A DNA stretch of 64,000 nucleotides from Sandaracinaceae bacterium (GTDB taxonomy: Bacteria > Myxococcota_A > Polyangia > Polyangiales > Houyiibacteriaceae). The stretch lies in contig JACKEJ010000012.1 in NCBI GenBank assembly GCA_020633055.1, forward strand, positions 248,001 through 312,000. Direction: 5' to 3'. A model generated the notes under the pieces. The model made no database searches, had not been told where the DNA came from, and was given only the letters and a program-made list of their open reading frames with translations. Below are positions 17,953-26,885 of the stretch, one piece after another (the first letter of the stretch is position 1; each line of letters starts with the position of its first letter). Position numbers and translations under genes: made by a program.

Positions 17953-19254
17953 TCAGCGTTGGAGGAAGCGCCCGAGCGCGCGGATCATCGGCGCCACGTC
18001 GTCCGCGGCGGCCATCTCGCGTGCGCTGTGCATGGACAGCATCGGGTTGCCCACGTCGATGGCAGGGATGCCCAGCTGGGCCGCCGTGATGGGCCCGATG
18101 GTGCTGCCGCAGCCGAGGTCCGAGCGCGTGACGAACTGCTGCACGGGCGCCTTCACCTCGCGACACAGCGCCGTGAAGACCGCCGCGCTCTCGGCGTCGG
18201 TGGTGTAGCTCTGGTTCGCGTTGGTCTTGATGACCAACCCCGCTCCGAGCTCGGGACGGTGCCCAGCGTCGTGTCGGTCCAAGTAGTTGGGGTGGGCTGC
18301 GTGCGCCATGTCGGCGGACACCAGAAACGAGCGGCGCAAGGCGCGCGCCGTGTGCTCACGCGTGGCCCCGCCACCCGACAGGGCCATGGTGATGCGGTCG
18401 AGCCAGGTGGAGAGGAAGCTGCCGGCGGCACCCTGCGCGCTGCGGCTGCCCACCTCTTCGTGGTCGAACAGCACGACGCCGCGTGTCTTCTCGCAGACGT
18501 CGCCTCCGCCCTGCAGCAGGGCCGTCACGGCGGCATGACAGGACGCCAGGTTGTCGAGGCGCCCCGCGTGGATGAACTCGCGACGCAGGCCGGAGCGCGT
18601 AGCCGGGGTGACTTCGTAGCAGCCGAGGTCCCAGCCTAGGATCTGCTCGGGGTCCACGTCTCCCTCGAGCTCGGCGGCGAGCGCTTCGCGCAGGGACGCG
18701 GGGGTGTGGGCCAGCGCCCAGACGGGCGGCAGGTGCTTCTGCGCGTTGAGCACCAAGCCGTCCGTGTTGACGCCGCGGTGCAGGTGGATGGCGAGCGATG
18801 GGACGCGCAGCAGCGGGCGCGCGAAGTCTACCAAGTGGAGCGAGACACCGTCGTCGGTCGCGACCGCCACGCGACCCGCGAGCGACAGGTCGCGGTCGAG
18901 CCACGTGTGGTAGAGGACGCCGCCGTAGGGCTCGACCGCCAGCTGCTGGCAGCCACCGGCGGCCGTGTCGGGCGTCGGCTTCACCCGCAGGTTCGGCGAG
19001 TCCGTGTGCGCCCCGATGAGCGAGAACCCGGCGTCTGCAGGCGACCGCGTGCCCACGTGGAACGCCGCCAGCGTGCTACCGCCCCGCACGACATAGATCT
19101 TCGCGCCTGGCTCGAGGGTCAGCGCGTCTCGCTCGTCGACAGAGCGATAGCCAGCCCCGTCGAGCCGCGCGCGGACCTCGCGCACGGCGTGGTATGGAGA
19201 GGGCGCGCGGTCGATGAAGCTCACGAGGTCGTCGGCGGCGTCGAGCGAAGTCAT
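17953..19254 (-). CDS. M18-family aminopeptidase
   Basis: The product is 433 residues, normal for M18 (aspartyl aminopeptidase) metallopeptidases, which remove N-terminal acidic or other residues from peptides in the cytoplasm with two metal ions. Metal and catalytic motifs are intact: GAHTDSPNLR, FDHEEVGSRS, SADMAHAAHPNY and GNPMLSMHSARE. It is the only intact gene in a zone of decayed genes. The ATG has no clear Shine-Dalgarno; a TATATG hexamer on the reverse strand (19262-19267) lies 7 nt upstream. Its start overlaps by two bases the start region of the divergent dead lipoprotein gene. Confidence 0.94.
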   Translation of the reverse strand: MTSLDAADDLVSFIDRAPSPYHAVREVRARLDGAGYRSVDERDALTLEPGAKIYVVRGGSTLAAFHVGTRSPADAGFSLIGAHTDSPNLRVKPTPDTAAGGCQQLAVEPYGGVLYHTWLDRDLSLAGRVAVATDDGVSLHLVDFARPLLRVPSLAIHLHRGVNTDGLVLNAQKHLPPVWALAHTPASLREALAAELEGDVDPEQILGWDLGCYEVTPATRSGLRREFIHAGRLDNLASCHAAVTALLQGGGDVCEKTRGVVLFDHEEVGSRSAQGAAGSFLSTWLDRITMALSGGGATREHTARALRRSFLVSADMAHAAHPNYLDRHDAGHRPELGAGLVIKTNANQSYTTDAESAAVFTALCREVKAPVQQFVTRSDLGCGSTIGPITAAQLGIPAIDVGNPMLSMHSAREMAAADDVAPMIRALGRFLQR

Positions 19255-20478
19255 GTGGCCTCATATACCAGCTGTGCGTGCAGGATGTCGTGCGAGGGTC
19301 GCTCGGCGCTCGTTCGTGCTGTGGACGTTGTCACTCGCGCTCGGTGCCTGTTCGTCAGGAGACGATGGTCGTCCGGGTGCCGCCGCAGGGGCGGCGTTTG
19401 GCGCGCCAGCGGAAGCGCAGGCGTCCCGCGGTCTGCCAGGGTCGGCTTCGCCCAGCGCCGCGCCGCGGGACCTGGCGCGAGAAGTGGACGCGTTCGACCT
19501 GCGTGTTCGTCCGGACGGCGTGGTGATCGCCTACGCGGCCGCGGGTGCGCTATGGCTCCAACGCCTCGACCGCGGGGGCGACCTGATCGGCGACCCCCGC
19601 TACGTCTCGGTCGTCGGCGGGCGCGTGCGCGCGCTCGTCGCTGGCGCATCGGCCGGCCGCGCGGTGCTCGCTTGGCTGCGCGTCGAGGGGGGCGAGGCCC
19701 ACGTCGAGGCGTCGATGGGGAATGGCCGCTCGCTGGCGTTCGGGCCGCCTGTCACGCTGGATCACTGGTCCCCGGTCGCAAGCTCGGCGGGCGCGCTGGG
19801 CGAACGCGACCTCGCGCTGCGCGTGACGCCCACGGGCGCGTTCCGGCTGCTGCACCGAGCGGCGCCCATGCCCTGCGGCAGCGGGATGGCCTGCGCGACG
19901 TTCGGGCACAGCGACCTCGACGCTCCCGAGCCAGCATTTGTGTGCCCGACCGACCCTCGCCGCCGGAGGGGACGTGTGCCCTGGCCACTGCCGGGCGTGG
20001 TCGACGCGGGCGGCCGCGTACTGCAGGCTCTGCACTGGCCGACGGTGACCGCGCACCGTTGTACGTACTGCAGCCGGAGCCTCAATACGCGCAGGCGGTC
20101 CGGCGCTCGAGGGTTACCGACCGCTCCGGCGTCTGGCCACGGGCGAGCGGCGATCGCGCCGCGCGGGAGCGCTGTTCGCGGCAGCAGTTTGAGCGGACGC
20201 GAGGTCGTGCGTCTGGCAGAGCCGGGTGTGAGCCGACCGCCCCTTGGTGGCGTGCTGCCCTGACTGTGAAGAGCACCCCCGCGCTCCACGTCTGGCGCGA
20301 TGACGCTGCCGCTTTCGCGACTGGGCGCGATCGCCTCCGAGGGCTTTCTCCATCGACGAGTGGCGCCTGCGCGGGGCCGCGTCGCCTGGACCGGGGAGGT
20401 GTTCGTCGTGGCCGCGCTCGAGGGGCCGCGCTGACCGCGCAGACTGCGCTGCTTGATCGGCTCGCGACCACGCCGTGA
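19253..20478 (+). pseudogene. Decayed lipoprotein gene
   Basis: From the ATG at 19253 (or GTG at 19274) the frame encodes a good lipoprotein signal (LSLALGACSSG) and a beta-rich domain to about 19940. It then breaks up. The continuation is spread over frames: VVDAGGRVLQALHW in the first frame, DRAPLYVLQPEPQYAQAV in a second, and SRLGAIASEGFLHRRVAPA and WTGEVFVVAALEGPR in a third, with TAQTALLDRLATTP to the stop at 20478. At least three or four frameshifts are needed to join them into a protein of about 400 residues. The original function is unknown. The signal peptide part may still be expressed as a truncated or wrong-frame protein. Confidence 0.7.
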
Positions 20479-20730
20479 GCCTCGCCGCTACGCCTCCCCG
20501 TGCCGGAGCGGGCGGCGAGTTAGGCCTCGGTTCCCGGTGCGACAGAAAGGGCGGTTCCGAAACCAGCGCGCACTGGCGGTGCTCGTGCGGAGCTCGCGGG
20601 GCCGTGGGCCCGACATCTTCTCGGCGTTCGGTCAGGTACAGCGCAACATGCGCCAACGTCGTGAGCAGGTTCCACCCAGGCGTGGCGGTCAGGCGCTCGC
20701 CAGGCGCAGGCAGGTGCTCGCGCAGCTCAC
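20479..20730. other. Stretch without a recognisable gene
   Basis: About 250 bases between two decayed genes that point toward each other. No convincing open frame, hairpin or repeat is seen. Confidence 0.5.
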
Positions 20731-21059
20731 TTATCCGGGCAGAACACCTCGAGCAGCTCCACCCCGAGCAGCTCGCTCGTCACCTGGGTGATGAACAGGC
20801 GCAGCGCGTCCGCGCCCAGCGCGACCGCGACGTAGAGCGGGCGTGGGGTGTACCAACACCTCGCTGCGAAGCCACGGCGGTGACCCACGCGCCCAGGTCA
20901 GGCACGCGCAACAGACGCAGGAGCGTCTCACGCCAGCCGTACGCCGCAAGTGCAGGGGCGCGACTGAGCGCGATCGCGTCGCCAAGCGCGCGTTGGTCAC
21001 GTGTTAGTCACCGCTGAGGCCTCGAGGATGCGTTGGATGCGACTATCGGTCGACGCCAT
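20731..21059 (-). pseudogene. Decayed small gene of unknown family
   Basis: The reverse strand shows an ATG at 21059 beginning MASTDSRIQRILEASAVTNT, then a frameshift after which DQRALGDAIALSRAPALAAY and GWRETLLRLLRVPDLGAWVT continue, and a second shift after which LGADALRLFITQVTSELLG and VELLEVFCPDK run to a TAA at 20731-20733. Joined, this makes a plausible protein of about 110 residues. Its composition is typical of neighbouring genes. I do not recognise the family. Confidence 0.6.
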
Positions 21060-21069
21060 CTGATGGCGC

Positions 21070-21606
21070 CGGCTTTTAAGGCGCGACGCCCGTGCTGACC
21101 ATCCTCGTCATAGAGGACGAGCGCGAACGCGTGCCCACCGGCAGCACGAGGTCGAGCGCGCGCGTCACGCACGGCCTCGGTGCTCGGCAAGGGCGTGCGC
21201 GGCAGCCCGCAGCCACGCCTCTTCACCGGCCGCCTCCACCTCGCACGGCGCGCTTTAACGACAGCAGGTCGTCGGGTCATCGCCAGGCCTCTTACCGCCT
21301 CGGTGTGGGCTTCCGGCGCGGGGGCAGGTCGAGCGCCGGGCGCTCGGCGACCTCCTCCGGCACTCCCTCCGCCACGATGAACGCCCGCGCCGTCCCGTGC
21401 GCAGCTGCAGCCTCGAGGTCGAGGTCGAGCGGGAGCCGGAAGGCTGCACGCGGCCAGCCTTTACACAGGCGTTGAGCACGCGTCGCTGTTCGTCACACGA
21501 CCAGCGTTCCGCTGCGTCCGCGTGCGTCGGGCTCGAGCAGCGCCAGCAGGGCGGTCCAGTCCGGTGCGTCGAAGCCCTCGAAGCGCACGTCGTCACGGAA
21601 GATCAC
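21070..21606 (-). pseudogene. Decayed gene downstream of the glycosidase
   Basis: A GTG at 21606 overlaps the stop of the glycosidase gene, as in a translationally coupled pair. The frame reads FRDDVRFEGFDAPDWTALLA and LLEPDARGRSGTLVV, then stops. CDEQRRVLNACVK continues in a second frame, AFRLPLDLDLEAAAAHGTAR and FIVAEGVPEEVAERPALDLP in another, and AFALVLYDEDGQHG further on. The fragments suggest a protein of about 170 residues broken by three or more indels. Function unknown; the coupling suggests it once worked with the glycosidase. Confidence 0.55.
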
Positions 21607-23546
21607 GAGCACGCTCCACGGTCGGGACACACGGCAAGGAGCCGAACGCTGTGCGGCGGCATCCGAAACGCCGGCGGGACGGGCGCGGGGGTCGCGCCCA
21701 GCAGGTCTCGAGCGCCCTCCGCGAGCACGGGAGGCAGCGTGGCGCGTTGCTCATCCGCGCTGGGGTTGACCACGAAGAGCACACGGCGCCCGTCGGGGTG
21801 CACGTGCATCGTGCTGACGAGACCCGCGCCGACCTCGGGCTCACCGGCGATGCCGAGCACGTCGACGTGGCAGCTCACGGTCGCGGCCGCGTCGTCCCGG
21901 AGCTCGAGCTGCGCCAGCCCGAGCTCGTCGAACGCGTGGGGCACGCCGCGCTCGTCGCGCCTCGGGCGACGCGGCCCCGCCACCACCCGGGCTCCACGAC
22001 GAGCGCACCCTGCGAGCTTCGCCGCGAGACCCCGCTCGAAGATCTCGAAGGTCGGCACGAAGATCAGGTCCAGTCCTACGAATCGGTCTTCGAGCGCGTC
22101 GCCGTCGACGAACACATAGGGAATGCGCCGTGCGTCCAGCGCCGCCGCGAGCCCCTGCGCGCGCTCCCACCACGCGACCTGTACCACGTCGGAGAGGCCC
22201 AGCTCGTCGACCCGGCATCCATGCACGGGGCTGCCCGACACGACGTCCATGATGGACGGCGAGAAAGGACCGTAGACGTGCGTGGCACGCGAGAGCCTCA
22301 TGTAGAGCCGCGGCCAGACGATGCCGACGCGCACCGGCCGCTCCATGCGCTCGAACTCGAGCTCCGCGAGGGCGCCCAGCAGCCTCTGCCACGCGTCTGC
22401 GTGTGCGCGTGTGCGCCCGTGGTCGTCGAGGGGCGCGCCGTACCAGCGGTCGCGGTCGACCGCCATGTACGCGTTGAACGAGCGCAGCCCGTACGCGCAC
22501 GCGACCAGCGCCGTGAAGAGCGAGTCGTCGGTGCCGAGCGGAGGGAACCAGGGCGGCCCCCCGACCCCCAGCTCGGGCGCGTACGGCGCCACGCTGGTGC
22601 CCGCGAGGTACAGCGTGCGGCGCCGGATGGTCTCGAACTCGCCCGCGCGGTGGTAGTAGTCGAGGCCGACCACGTCGAGCTCTGCCTCGAGCGCGGGGAG
22701 GCTCATGGGCAGCCCCGCCTCGCCGAGGGAGATGTTGTGGAGCGTGCGCGCGTGGCCGAGGCCCGCGTCGCGGAGCTGCTCGCGCATGGTGGCGAGGCTG
22801 GTGGTGAGCAGGTGCTCCTGGAACGCGGCCCAGTCGAGGTGCAGCGCGAGTGGCTCGTGTGGATCGAAGCGCTCGGGAGGCGTGATGTCTCCCGCGCTCG
22901 CGTAGGGGCGGCCGTGTGCGCGAGCGGCGGTCGCCAGGTCTTCGTGGCGGGCCACCACGAACCGCCCGAAGAGCGCACGGGCGTCTGGGTGGTAGTCTTG
23001 CCCGTACGGTCCGTTGCGGAAGTAGTACGCACCTTCGTTGTCGACCTGCACCCACTCGATGGGGCCGTGGGGGCGCACACGCGGCGCGAGCACTTCGCCG
23101 ACGGCGGCGAACCAGCGGCGCACCTCCCCCAGATACGCTTCGCTCGCATACGACGGAACCGGGAACATCCGTGGCGGGAAGTAGAGGACGACGGGATTGC
23201 CGCGCGGTGAGCGCGCCTGACAGGCGGGGTCGAGCAGCACGCGCTCGGGGATGCCGAACCCAGTGAGCTCGGCGTTGATGTGGGGGCCCGGGCGCACGAT
23301 GGCGGTGAGCCCCAGCGCGTGCGCGAGGTCCAGGAAGGCGCCAACGTCCTTGCGGCGGTCTTGCTCGCCAAAGTCGAAGCGCCCGTCGGGTAGCTCGTGC
23401 TCGGACCACGGGACGTACGTCTCGACGGCGGAGAAGCCCAGCGCGCGAAGCCCGCGCAACGCGGGCTCCCACGTGGCGCGCGGGAGCCGAAAGTAATGCA
23501 CAGCGCCCGAGCGGGGTGGCGGGGAGGGGTCACGCGCGGGCGACAT
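21603..23546 (-). CDS. GH35-type beta-galactosidase-like glycosidase
   Basis: The product is 647 residues from the ATG at 23546; the frame is open to a TTG at 23591. The N-terminal TIM barrel matches glycoside hydrolase family 35: SGAVHYFRLPRATWEPALRG and ALGFSAVETYVPWSEHELPD, then RPGPHINAELTGFGIP and the acid/base motif VQVDNEGAYYF. The second half (from about residue 350) resembles the beta-sandwich parts of larger glycosidases. No signal peptide is visible, so the enzyme may be cytoplasmic, acting on imported galactosides or glycans. Substrate is not predictable. It faces a decayed coupled gene downstream, and diverges from the RNA-binding protein gene upstream. Confidence 0.85.
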   Translation of the reverse strand: MSPARDPSPPPRSGAVHYFRLPRATWEPALRGLRALGFSAVETYVPWSEHELPDGRFDFGEQDRRKDVGAFLDLAHALGLTAIVRPGPHINAELTGFGIPERVLLDPACQARSPRGNPVVLYFPPRMFPVPSYASEAYLGEVRRWFAAVGEVLAPRVRPHGPIEWVQVDNEGAYYFRNGPYGQDYHPDARALFGRFVVARHEDLATAARAHGRPYASAGDITPPERFDPHEPLALHLDWAAFQEHLLTTSLATMREQLRDAGLGHARTLHNISLGEAGLPMSLPALEAELDVVGLDYYHRAGEFETIRRRTLYLAGTSVAPYAPELGVGGPPWFPPLGTDDSLFTALVACAYGLRSFNAYMAVDRDRWYGAPLDDHGRTRAHADAWQRLLGALAELEFERMERPVRVGIVWPRLYMRLSRATHVYGPFSPSIMDVVSGSPVHGCRVDELGLSDVVQVAWWERAQGLAAALDARRIPYVFVDGDALEDRFVGLDLIFVPTFEIFERGLAAKLAGCARRGARVVAGPRRPRRDERGVPHAFDELGLAQLELRDDAAATVSCHVDVLGIAGEPEVGAGLVSTMHVHPDGRRVLFVVNPSADEQRATLPPVLAEGARDLLGATPAPVPPAFRMPPHSVRLLAVCPDRGACS

Positions 23547-23781
23547 GGGAGGGGTCACGTGGGCGAAGTTGGGGCCGAAACGAGGCGCCAATTGGGCTTG
23601 ACGGGAGCGCGCAGGGCGATCGCCCCACAGCGCGATTTACGCACAGGACGCTGGAAACGGAACTCGACCGCTGCTAGCGTCCCGGTTGCGGGCCCAAATT
23701 GTGCGTGGCTCCGTAGCACGTCCAAGTGCGCATGTCGTCGTGAGAGTGGTGGGTTCGCCCACGGAATGTGAGATACGTGAG

Positions 23782-24327
23782 ATGAGTAGCAAGTTGTTCT
23801 GCGGTGGCCTGGCATGGGCAACCACGGATGAGACCCTGCGGTCTGCTTTCGAACCGTTCGGTGAAGTGACGGACGCCAAGGTGGTGCAGGATCGAGAGAC
23901 CGGTCGTTCGCGCGGCTTTGGTTTCGTCACGTTCGCGACCCCGGAGCTGGCAAGCAGCGCCCGGGACCAGATGGACGGCGCTACGCTGGACGGCCGGCGT
24001 ATCCGTGTCGACATCGCACAAGAGCGACAGGGCGGCGGCGGCGGCGGCGGTCCACGCCGCAGCGGCGGCGGTGGCTACGGCGGCGGTCGCGAGGGCGGCG
24101 GTGGCGGCTACGGTGGTGGTCGAGACGGCGGCGGCTACGGCGGCGGTCGTGAGGGTGGCGGTGGCTACGGCGGTGGGCGTGACGGCGGCGGGTACGGTGG
24201 TGGCGGCCGCGATGGCGGCTACCGCGACGACCGCGGCGGACGCGGCGGACGTGGCGGCGGGCGTGGCGGCCGCGATGGCGGCGGGCGTGGCGGCCGCGAT
24301 GGCGGCGGCCGCGGCGGCGACTGGTAG
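23782..24327 (+). CDS. RRM RNA-binding protein with glycine-rich tail
   Basis: The product is 181 residues. One RNA-recognition motif fills residues 3-80, with RNP2 LFCGGL (5-10) and RNP1 RGFGFVTF (44-51). Residues 84-181 are a Gly/Arg/Asp/Tyr-rich tail of repeating GGGYGGGRDGG units. This is the architecture of bacterial glycine-rich RNA-binding proteins of cyanobacteria and myxobacteria, often cold-induced, which act as RNA chaperones. The long Gly/Arg tail suggests a capacity for condensate formation (inference). The ATG at 23782 is chosen because it starts exactly at the RRM; the frame is open upstream. Confidence 0.92.
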   Translation: MSSKLFCGGLAWATTDETLRSAFEPFGEVTDAKVVQDRETGRSRGFGFVTFATPELASSARDQMDGATLDGRRIRVDIAQERQGGGGGGGPRRSGGGGYGGGREGGGGGYGGGRDGGGYGGGREGGGGYGGGRDGGGYGGGGRDGGYRDDRGGRGGRGGGRGGRDGGGRGGRDGGGRGGDW

Positions 24328-24351
24328 GGCACGCTCCACGGCTCGTATCTC

Positions 24352-24383
24352 GAAGGCGTCTCGGAGCAATTCGGGGCGCCTTC
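24352..24383 (+). terminator. Terminator-like hairpin after the RNA-binding protein gene
   Basis: GAAGGCG (24352-24358) pairs with CGCCTTC (24377-24383), 25 nt after the stop codon. There is no long T-run, so confidence is modest. Confidence 0.4.
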
Positions 24384-24423
24384 TCGCGTTGCGTCACGCC
24401 TTCATCGGAAGCGCGCCCGACGC

Positions 24424-24451
24424 TTGCTTGGCACAACCCCTTGTGTATAGT
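24424..24451 (+). promoter_or_regulatory. Promoter of the YfgM-like/BamB-like operon
   Basis: TATAGT (24446-24451) has TTGCTT (24424-24429) 16 bp upstream. The predicted leader is about 55 nt to the GTG at 24514. Nothing else in the 190-nt gap looks like a promoter. Confidence 0.5.
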
Positions 24452-24513
24452 GCCGCGACCTTTCGCGGGCGCAGCGTCGACAGGACCTGGGCGCCCGCAC
24501 GGAGCGCGCACAC

Positions 24514-25566
24514 GTGGCAAGTGAGAACGATCAAGACAACGACATCGACGTGGCATCGACCGGTGGAGACGCCGATACGAGCGCGTCCGACACCGCCACG
24601 TCTGCTCCTCCGGCGGCGGCCAAGCTCTCGCCCGAGGCTCGCAAGGCGCTGACCGCCGGCGAGCGCCTCGCGGCGGCGAAGGCGGCGAAGGCTACCCAGA
24701 AGGCCAAGAAGGCAGCCGCGCGCAAGGCTTCGGACGAGCCCGCGCCTGAGGAGCAGGAGGTCATCGAGGACGAGGTGCAGATCCGCGCGGAGGCGGCCAC
24801 ATCGTGGGTGCATGACCACCAAGCGACCATCGTGAAGGTGCTGGCCGGAGCGGCAGCCCTCTCTGCCATCGTGCTCGGCGTGCAGTACTTCAGCGGCACC
24901 AGCGCCCGGGCTGCCGGCGCCGTGATGAGCAGCGCGCTGATGGTCGCCGCCTCGCCCGTCGGCGAGCCGGAAGAAGGGGAGCGACTACGTCCAGGCGAGG
25001 AGCGCTACGCGGACGCTGCGGCGCGCGATGCCGCGCTCGTGGCCGCCTACGAGCGCGTAGTGGCGGACGAGCCGGACAGCCAGGCAGCCGCGTGGGCCCG
25101 CTTGGCGCTCGGCCGCTTCAAGCTCGAGGCTGGCGAGTTCGCCGACGCGCGCACGCTGTTCGAGGGGGCGCTCGGGGCCGCCGAGGGGGACCTCACCCTG
25201 CGTTCGGGCGCCATCGAGGGCGTTGGCTTCACGTACGAGGGCGAGGAGGCCTGGGACGAGGCCGCCACGCAGTACGAGCGGCTCGCCGGTCTCGGGGGCG
25301 CCTACGAGCAGGTCGCGGCGCTGCATCAGGCGCGGGTGCTCCTCGCAAAGGGGGAGCGGGACACCGCCATCGAGCGTCTGCAGGCGCTGATCGAGGCGCT
25401 GCGAGCCGAGGACGCACCCGCGTTGCCGTACGTGCGCGACCAGGCCGAGCTGACGCTCATGTCGCTGGATGCGTCGCTCGTGCAGCGCTCCGCGGCGCCG
25501 AGCGGGCTCGATTCGCTGCCCCCCGAGATCCTGGAGCAGCTCTTGAGGCAGCAGGGAGCACGCTGA
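24514..25566 (+). CDS. YfgM-like membrane-anchored TPR protein
   Basis: The product is 350 residues from a GTG start. Residues 1-95 are a charged Ala/Lys/Glu-rich cytoplasmic tail; one membrane helix lies at about 104-125; the rest is periplasmic tetratricopeptide-like helices (AAWARLALGRFKLEAGEFAD, DARTLFEGALGAAEGD, EEAWDEAATQYERLAGL). The layout and the following BamB-like gene match the yfgM-bamB pair of proteobacteria, where YfgM is an ancillary SecYEG/PpiD chaperone factor. The cytoplasmic tail is much longer than in E. coli YfgM. The assignment rests on architecture plus context; direct homology should be checked. Confidence 0.7.
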   Translation: MASENDQDNDIDVASTGGDADTSASDTATSAPPAAAKLSPEARKALTAGERLAAAKAAKATQKAKKAAARKASDEPAPEEQEVIEDEVQIRAEAATSWVHDHQATIVKVLAGAAALSAIVLGVQYFSGTSARAAGAVMSSALMVAASPVGEPEEGERLRPGEERYADAAARDAALVAAYERVVADEPDSQAAAWARLALGRFKLEAGEFADARTLFEGALGAAEGDLTLRSGAIEGVGFTYEGEEAWDEAATQYERLAGLGGAYEQVAALHQARVLLAKGERDTAIERLQALIEALRAEDAPALPYVRDQAELTLMSLDASLVQRSAAPSGLDSLPPEILEQLLRQQGAR

Positions 25567-25568
25567 GC

Positions 25569-26804
25569 GTGCTCCACGCCACCGGGACACGCCCCCCGCG
25601 CCCACCGGAGGCGTGGCTCTGGCTCGCCCTCGTCGCGCTCCTGCCGTTCTCGGGCCTGACGGCTTGCGGGACCATGGGCGCAGAGGCCGGCGCATACTCG
25701 TGGCTCGGTGCGGGGTCGCGCTCGGGTGAGCTGGGAGAAGCCGGCACGGGCGCGTTGCGCGTGATGTGGTCGGTGTCCCTCATCGAGCAACACAACAGCC
25801 GCTACCTTCCGGTGGAGCTGGCGTCGCCCGGGTTCGACCCGACCCACGGCCGCATCTATCTCGGCGCGTCGGACGGCCGGCTCCGCGCGTTCGACGTCAC
25901 GGGTCGCGTCTTGTTCCGCTACAATCTCGGCTCGCCCATCGAGAGCGCGCCGGCGGTGGACGAAGTGCGGGACCAAGTCGTCATCGCGGGTGCGGACGGT
26001 CGCGTCCATGCGCTGCGGGGGGCCAACGCGGAGGTCTTGTTCGAGGGCCGCGCTCCGGGGATCGTGCGCACCACGCCGATCCTCACCGACGACGCTGTCT
26101 ACGTGGCCACCGAGGACGACGTCGTGGTGGCCCTGTCCCGTGAAGACGGTGCCGTGCTGTGGTCGTATCGCCGGGAGGCCGCGTCCGAATTCCACATCGC
26201 GGGGCACGCCGGGCTCACCATCGTCGGGCGTCGCGTCCTGGCGGGGTTCAGCGACGGCACCATCGCTGCGCTCGATGTGACGGACGGCAGCGTGCTCTGG
26301 GAGCGCGCCACCGACGTTGACATCGAGACGTCCGAAGGCGGCGCGCCCGTGTTCACCGACGTGGACACGACGCCCGTGATCATCGACGACACCCTCTACG
26401 TCGCCTCCTTCCACGGAGGGCTGTATGCCCTCTCGCCGAGCAACGGCAGCGTGCTGTGGCGCGAGCCCGAGCAGACGACCATCACGTCCATCACGGCCGT
26501 CGGGGACCGACTGCTCGTCGCCAGCGCGGACCGAGGCCTCGAGGTGATGCAGCCCGAGACGCGTGAGGTGCTGTGGTCCCGTCGCGCGGAGCGCGGGGCG
26601 CCCACCACCCCCGTCGTGAGCGCACAAGGGTTGGTGCTGGTGGGCGACAGCCAAGGGTCGTTCGTCGCGCTCGCCATGCAGAGTGGCCAAGAGCTGGGGC
26701 GCTTGGACGGAGGCAACGGCTTCTCCGCGCCGGCCGGGGTGTCGCACGACATCGCCATGGTCCTCTCGAACGGCGGCGACGCCCTCTGTCTCTCGCTTCG
26801 CTGA
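25569..26804 (+). CDS. BamB-like PQQ beta-propeller lipoprotein
   Basis: The product is 411 residues. The GTG at 25569 begins two bases after the upstream stop and gives a signal peptide with lipobox GLTAC; no other start does. The mature protein is a beta-propeller of PQQ-type repeats (VLFRYNLGSPIESAPAVD, YVATEDDVVVALSREDGAVL, YALSPSNGSVLW, VMQPETREVLWSRR). BamB is the propeller lipoprotein of the outer-membrane beta-barrel assembly machine, and the coupling to a YfgM-like gene supports this role. Other PQQ-like lipoproteins have the same fold, so the symbol is withheld. Confidence 0.75.
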   Translation: MLHATGTRPPRPPEAWLWLALVALLPFSGLTACGTMGAEAGAYSWLGAGSRSGELGEAGTGALRVMWSVSLIEQHNSRYLPVELASPGFDPTHGRIYLGASDGRLRAFDVTGRVLFRYNLGSPIESAPAVDEVRDQVVIAGADGRVHALRGANAEVLFEGRAPGIVRTTPILTDDAVYVATEDDVVVALSREDGAVLWSYRREAASEFHIAGHAGLTIVGRRVLAGFSDGTIAALDVTDGSVLWERATDVDIETSEGGAPVFTDVDTTPVIIDDTLYVASFHGGLYALSPSNGSVLWREPEQTTITSITAVGDRLLVASADRGLEVMQPETREVLWSRRAERGAPTTPVVSAQGLVLVGDSQGSFVALAMQSGQELGRLDGGNGFSAPAGVSHDIAMVLSNGGDALCLSLR

Positions 26805-26885
26805 GGCGCGGTGCGCGTCGCCCACGCGACTGGCGCCGGCTCGGTCGATGCGGCGGACGGGAGGGCTGAGTGGTGAGGTCGGCGC

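Noticed and set aside
21092..21475. Open frame starting MLTILVIEDERERV that resembles a response-regulator N-terminus
   Set aside because: Only ten residues match; the rest has Arg/Ser-rich shadow composition and it is antisense to a decayed reverse-strand gene that reads LVLYDEDGQ at the same place.
24428..24444. Sigma-54-like -24/-12 element (TTGGCAC followed by TTGT) before the YfgM-like gene
   Set aside because: The distance between the GG and the second TTG is one base too long and the final GC is GT. A sigma-70-type -10 with a -35 at 16 bp explains the site better.
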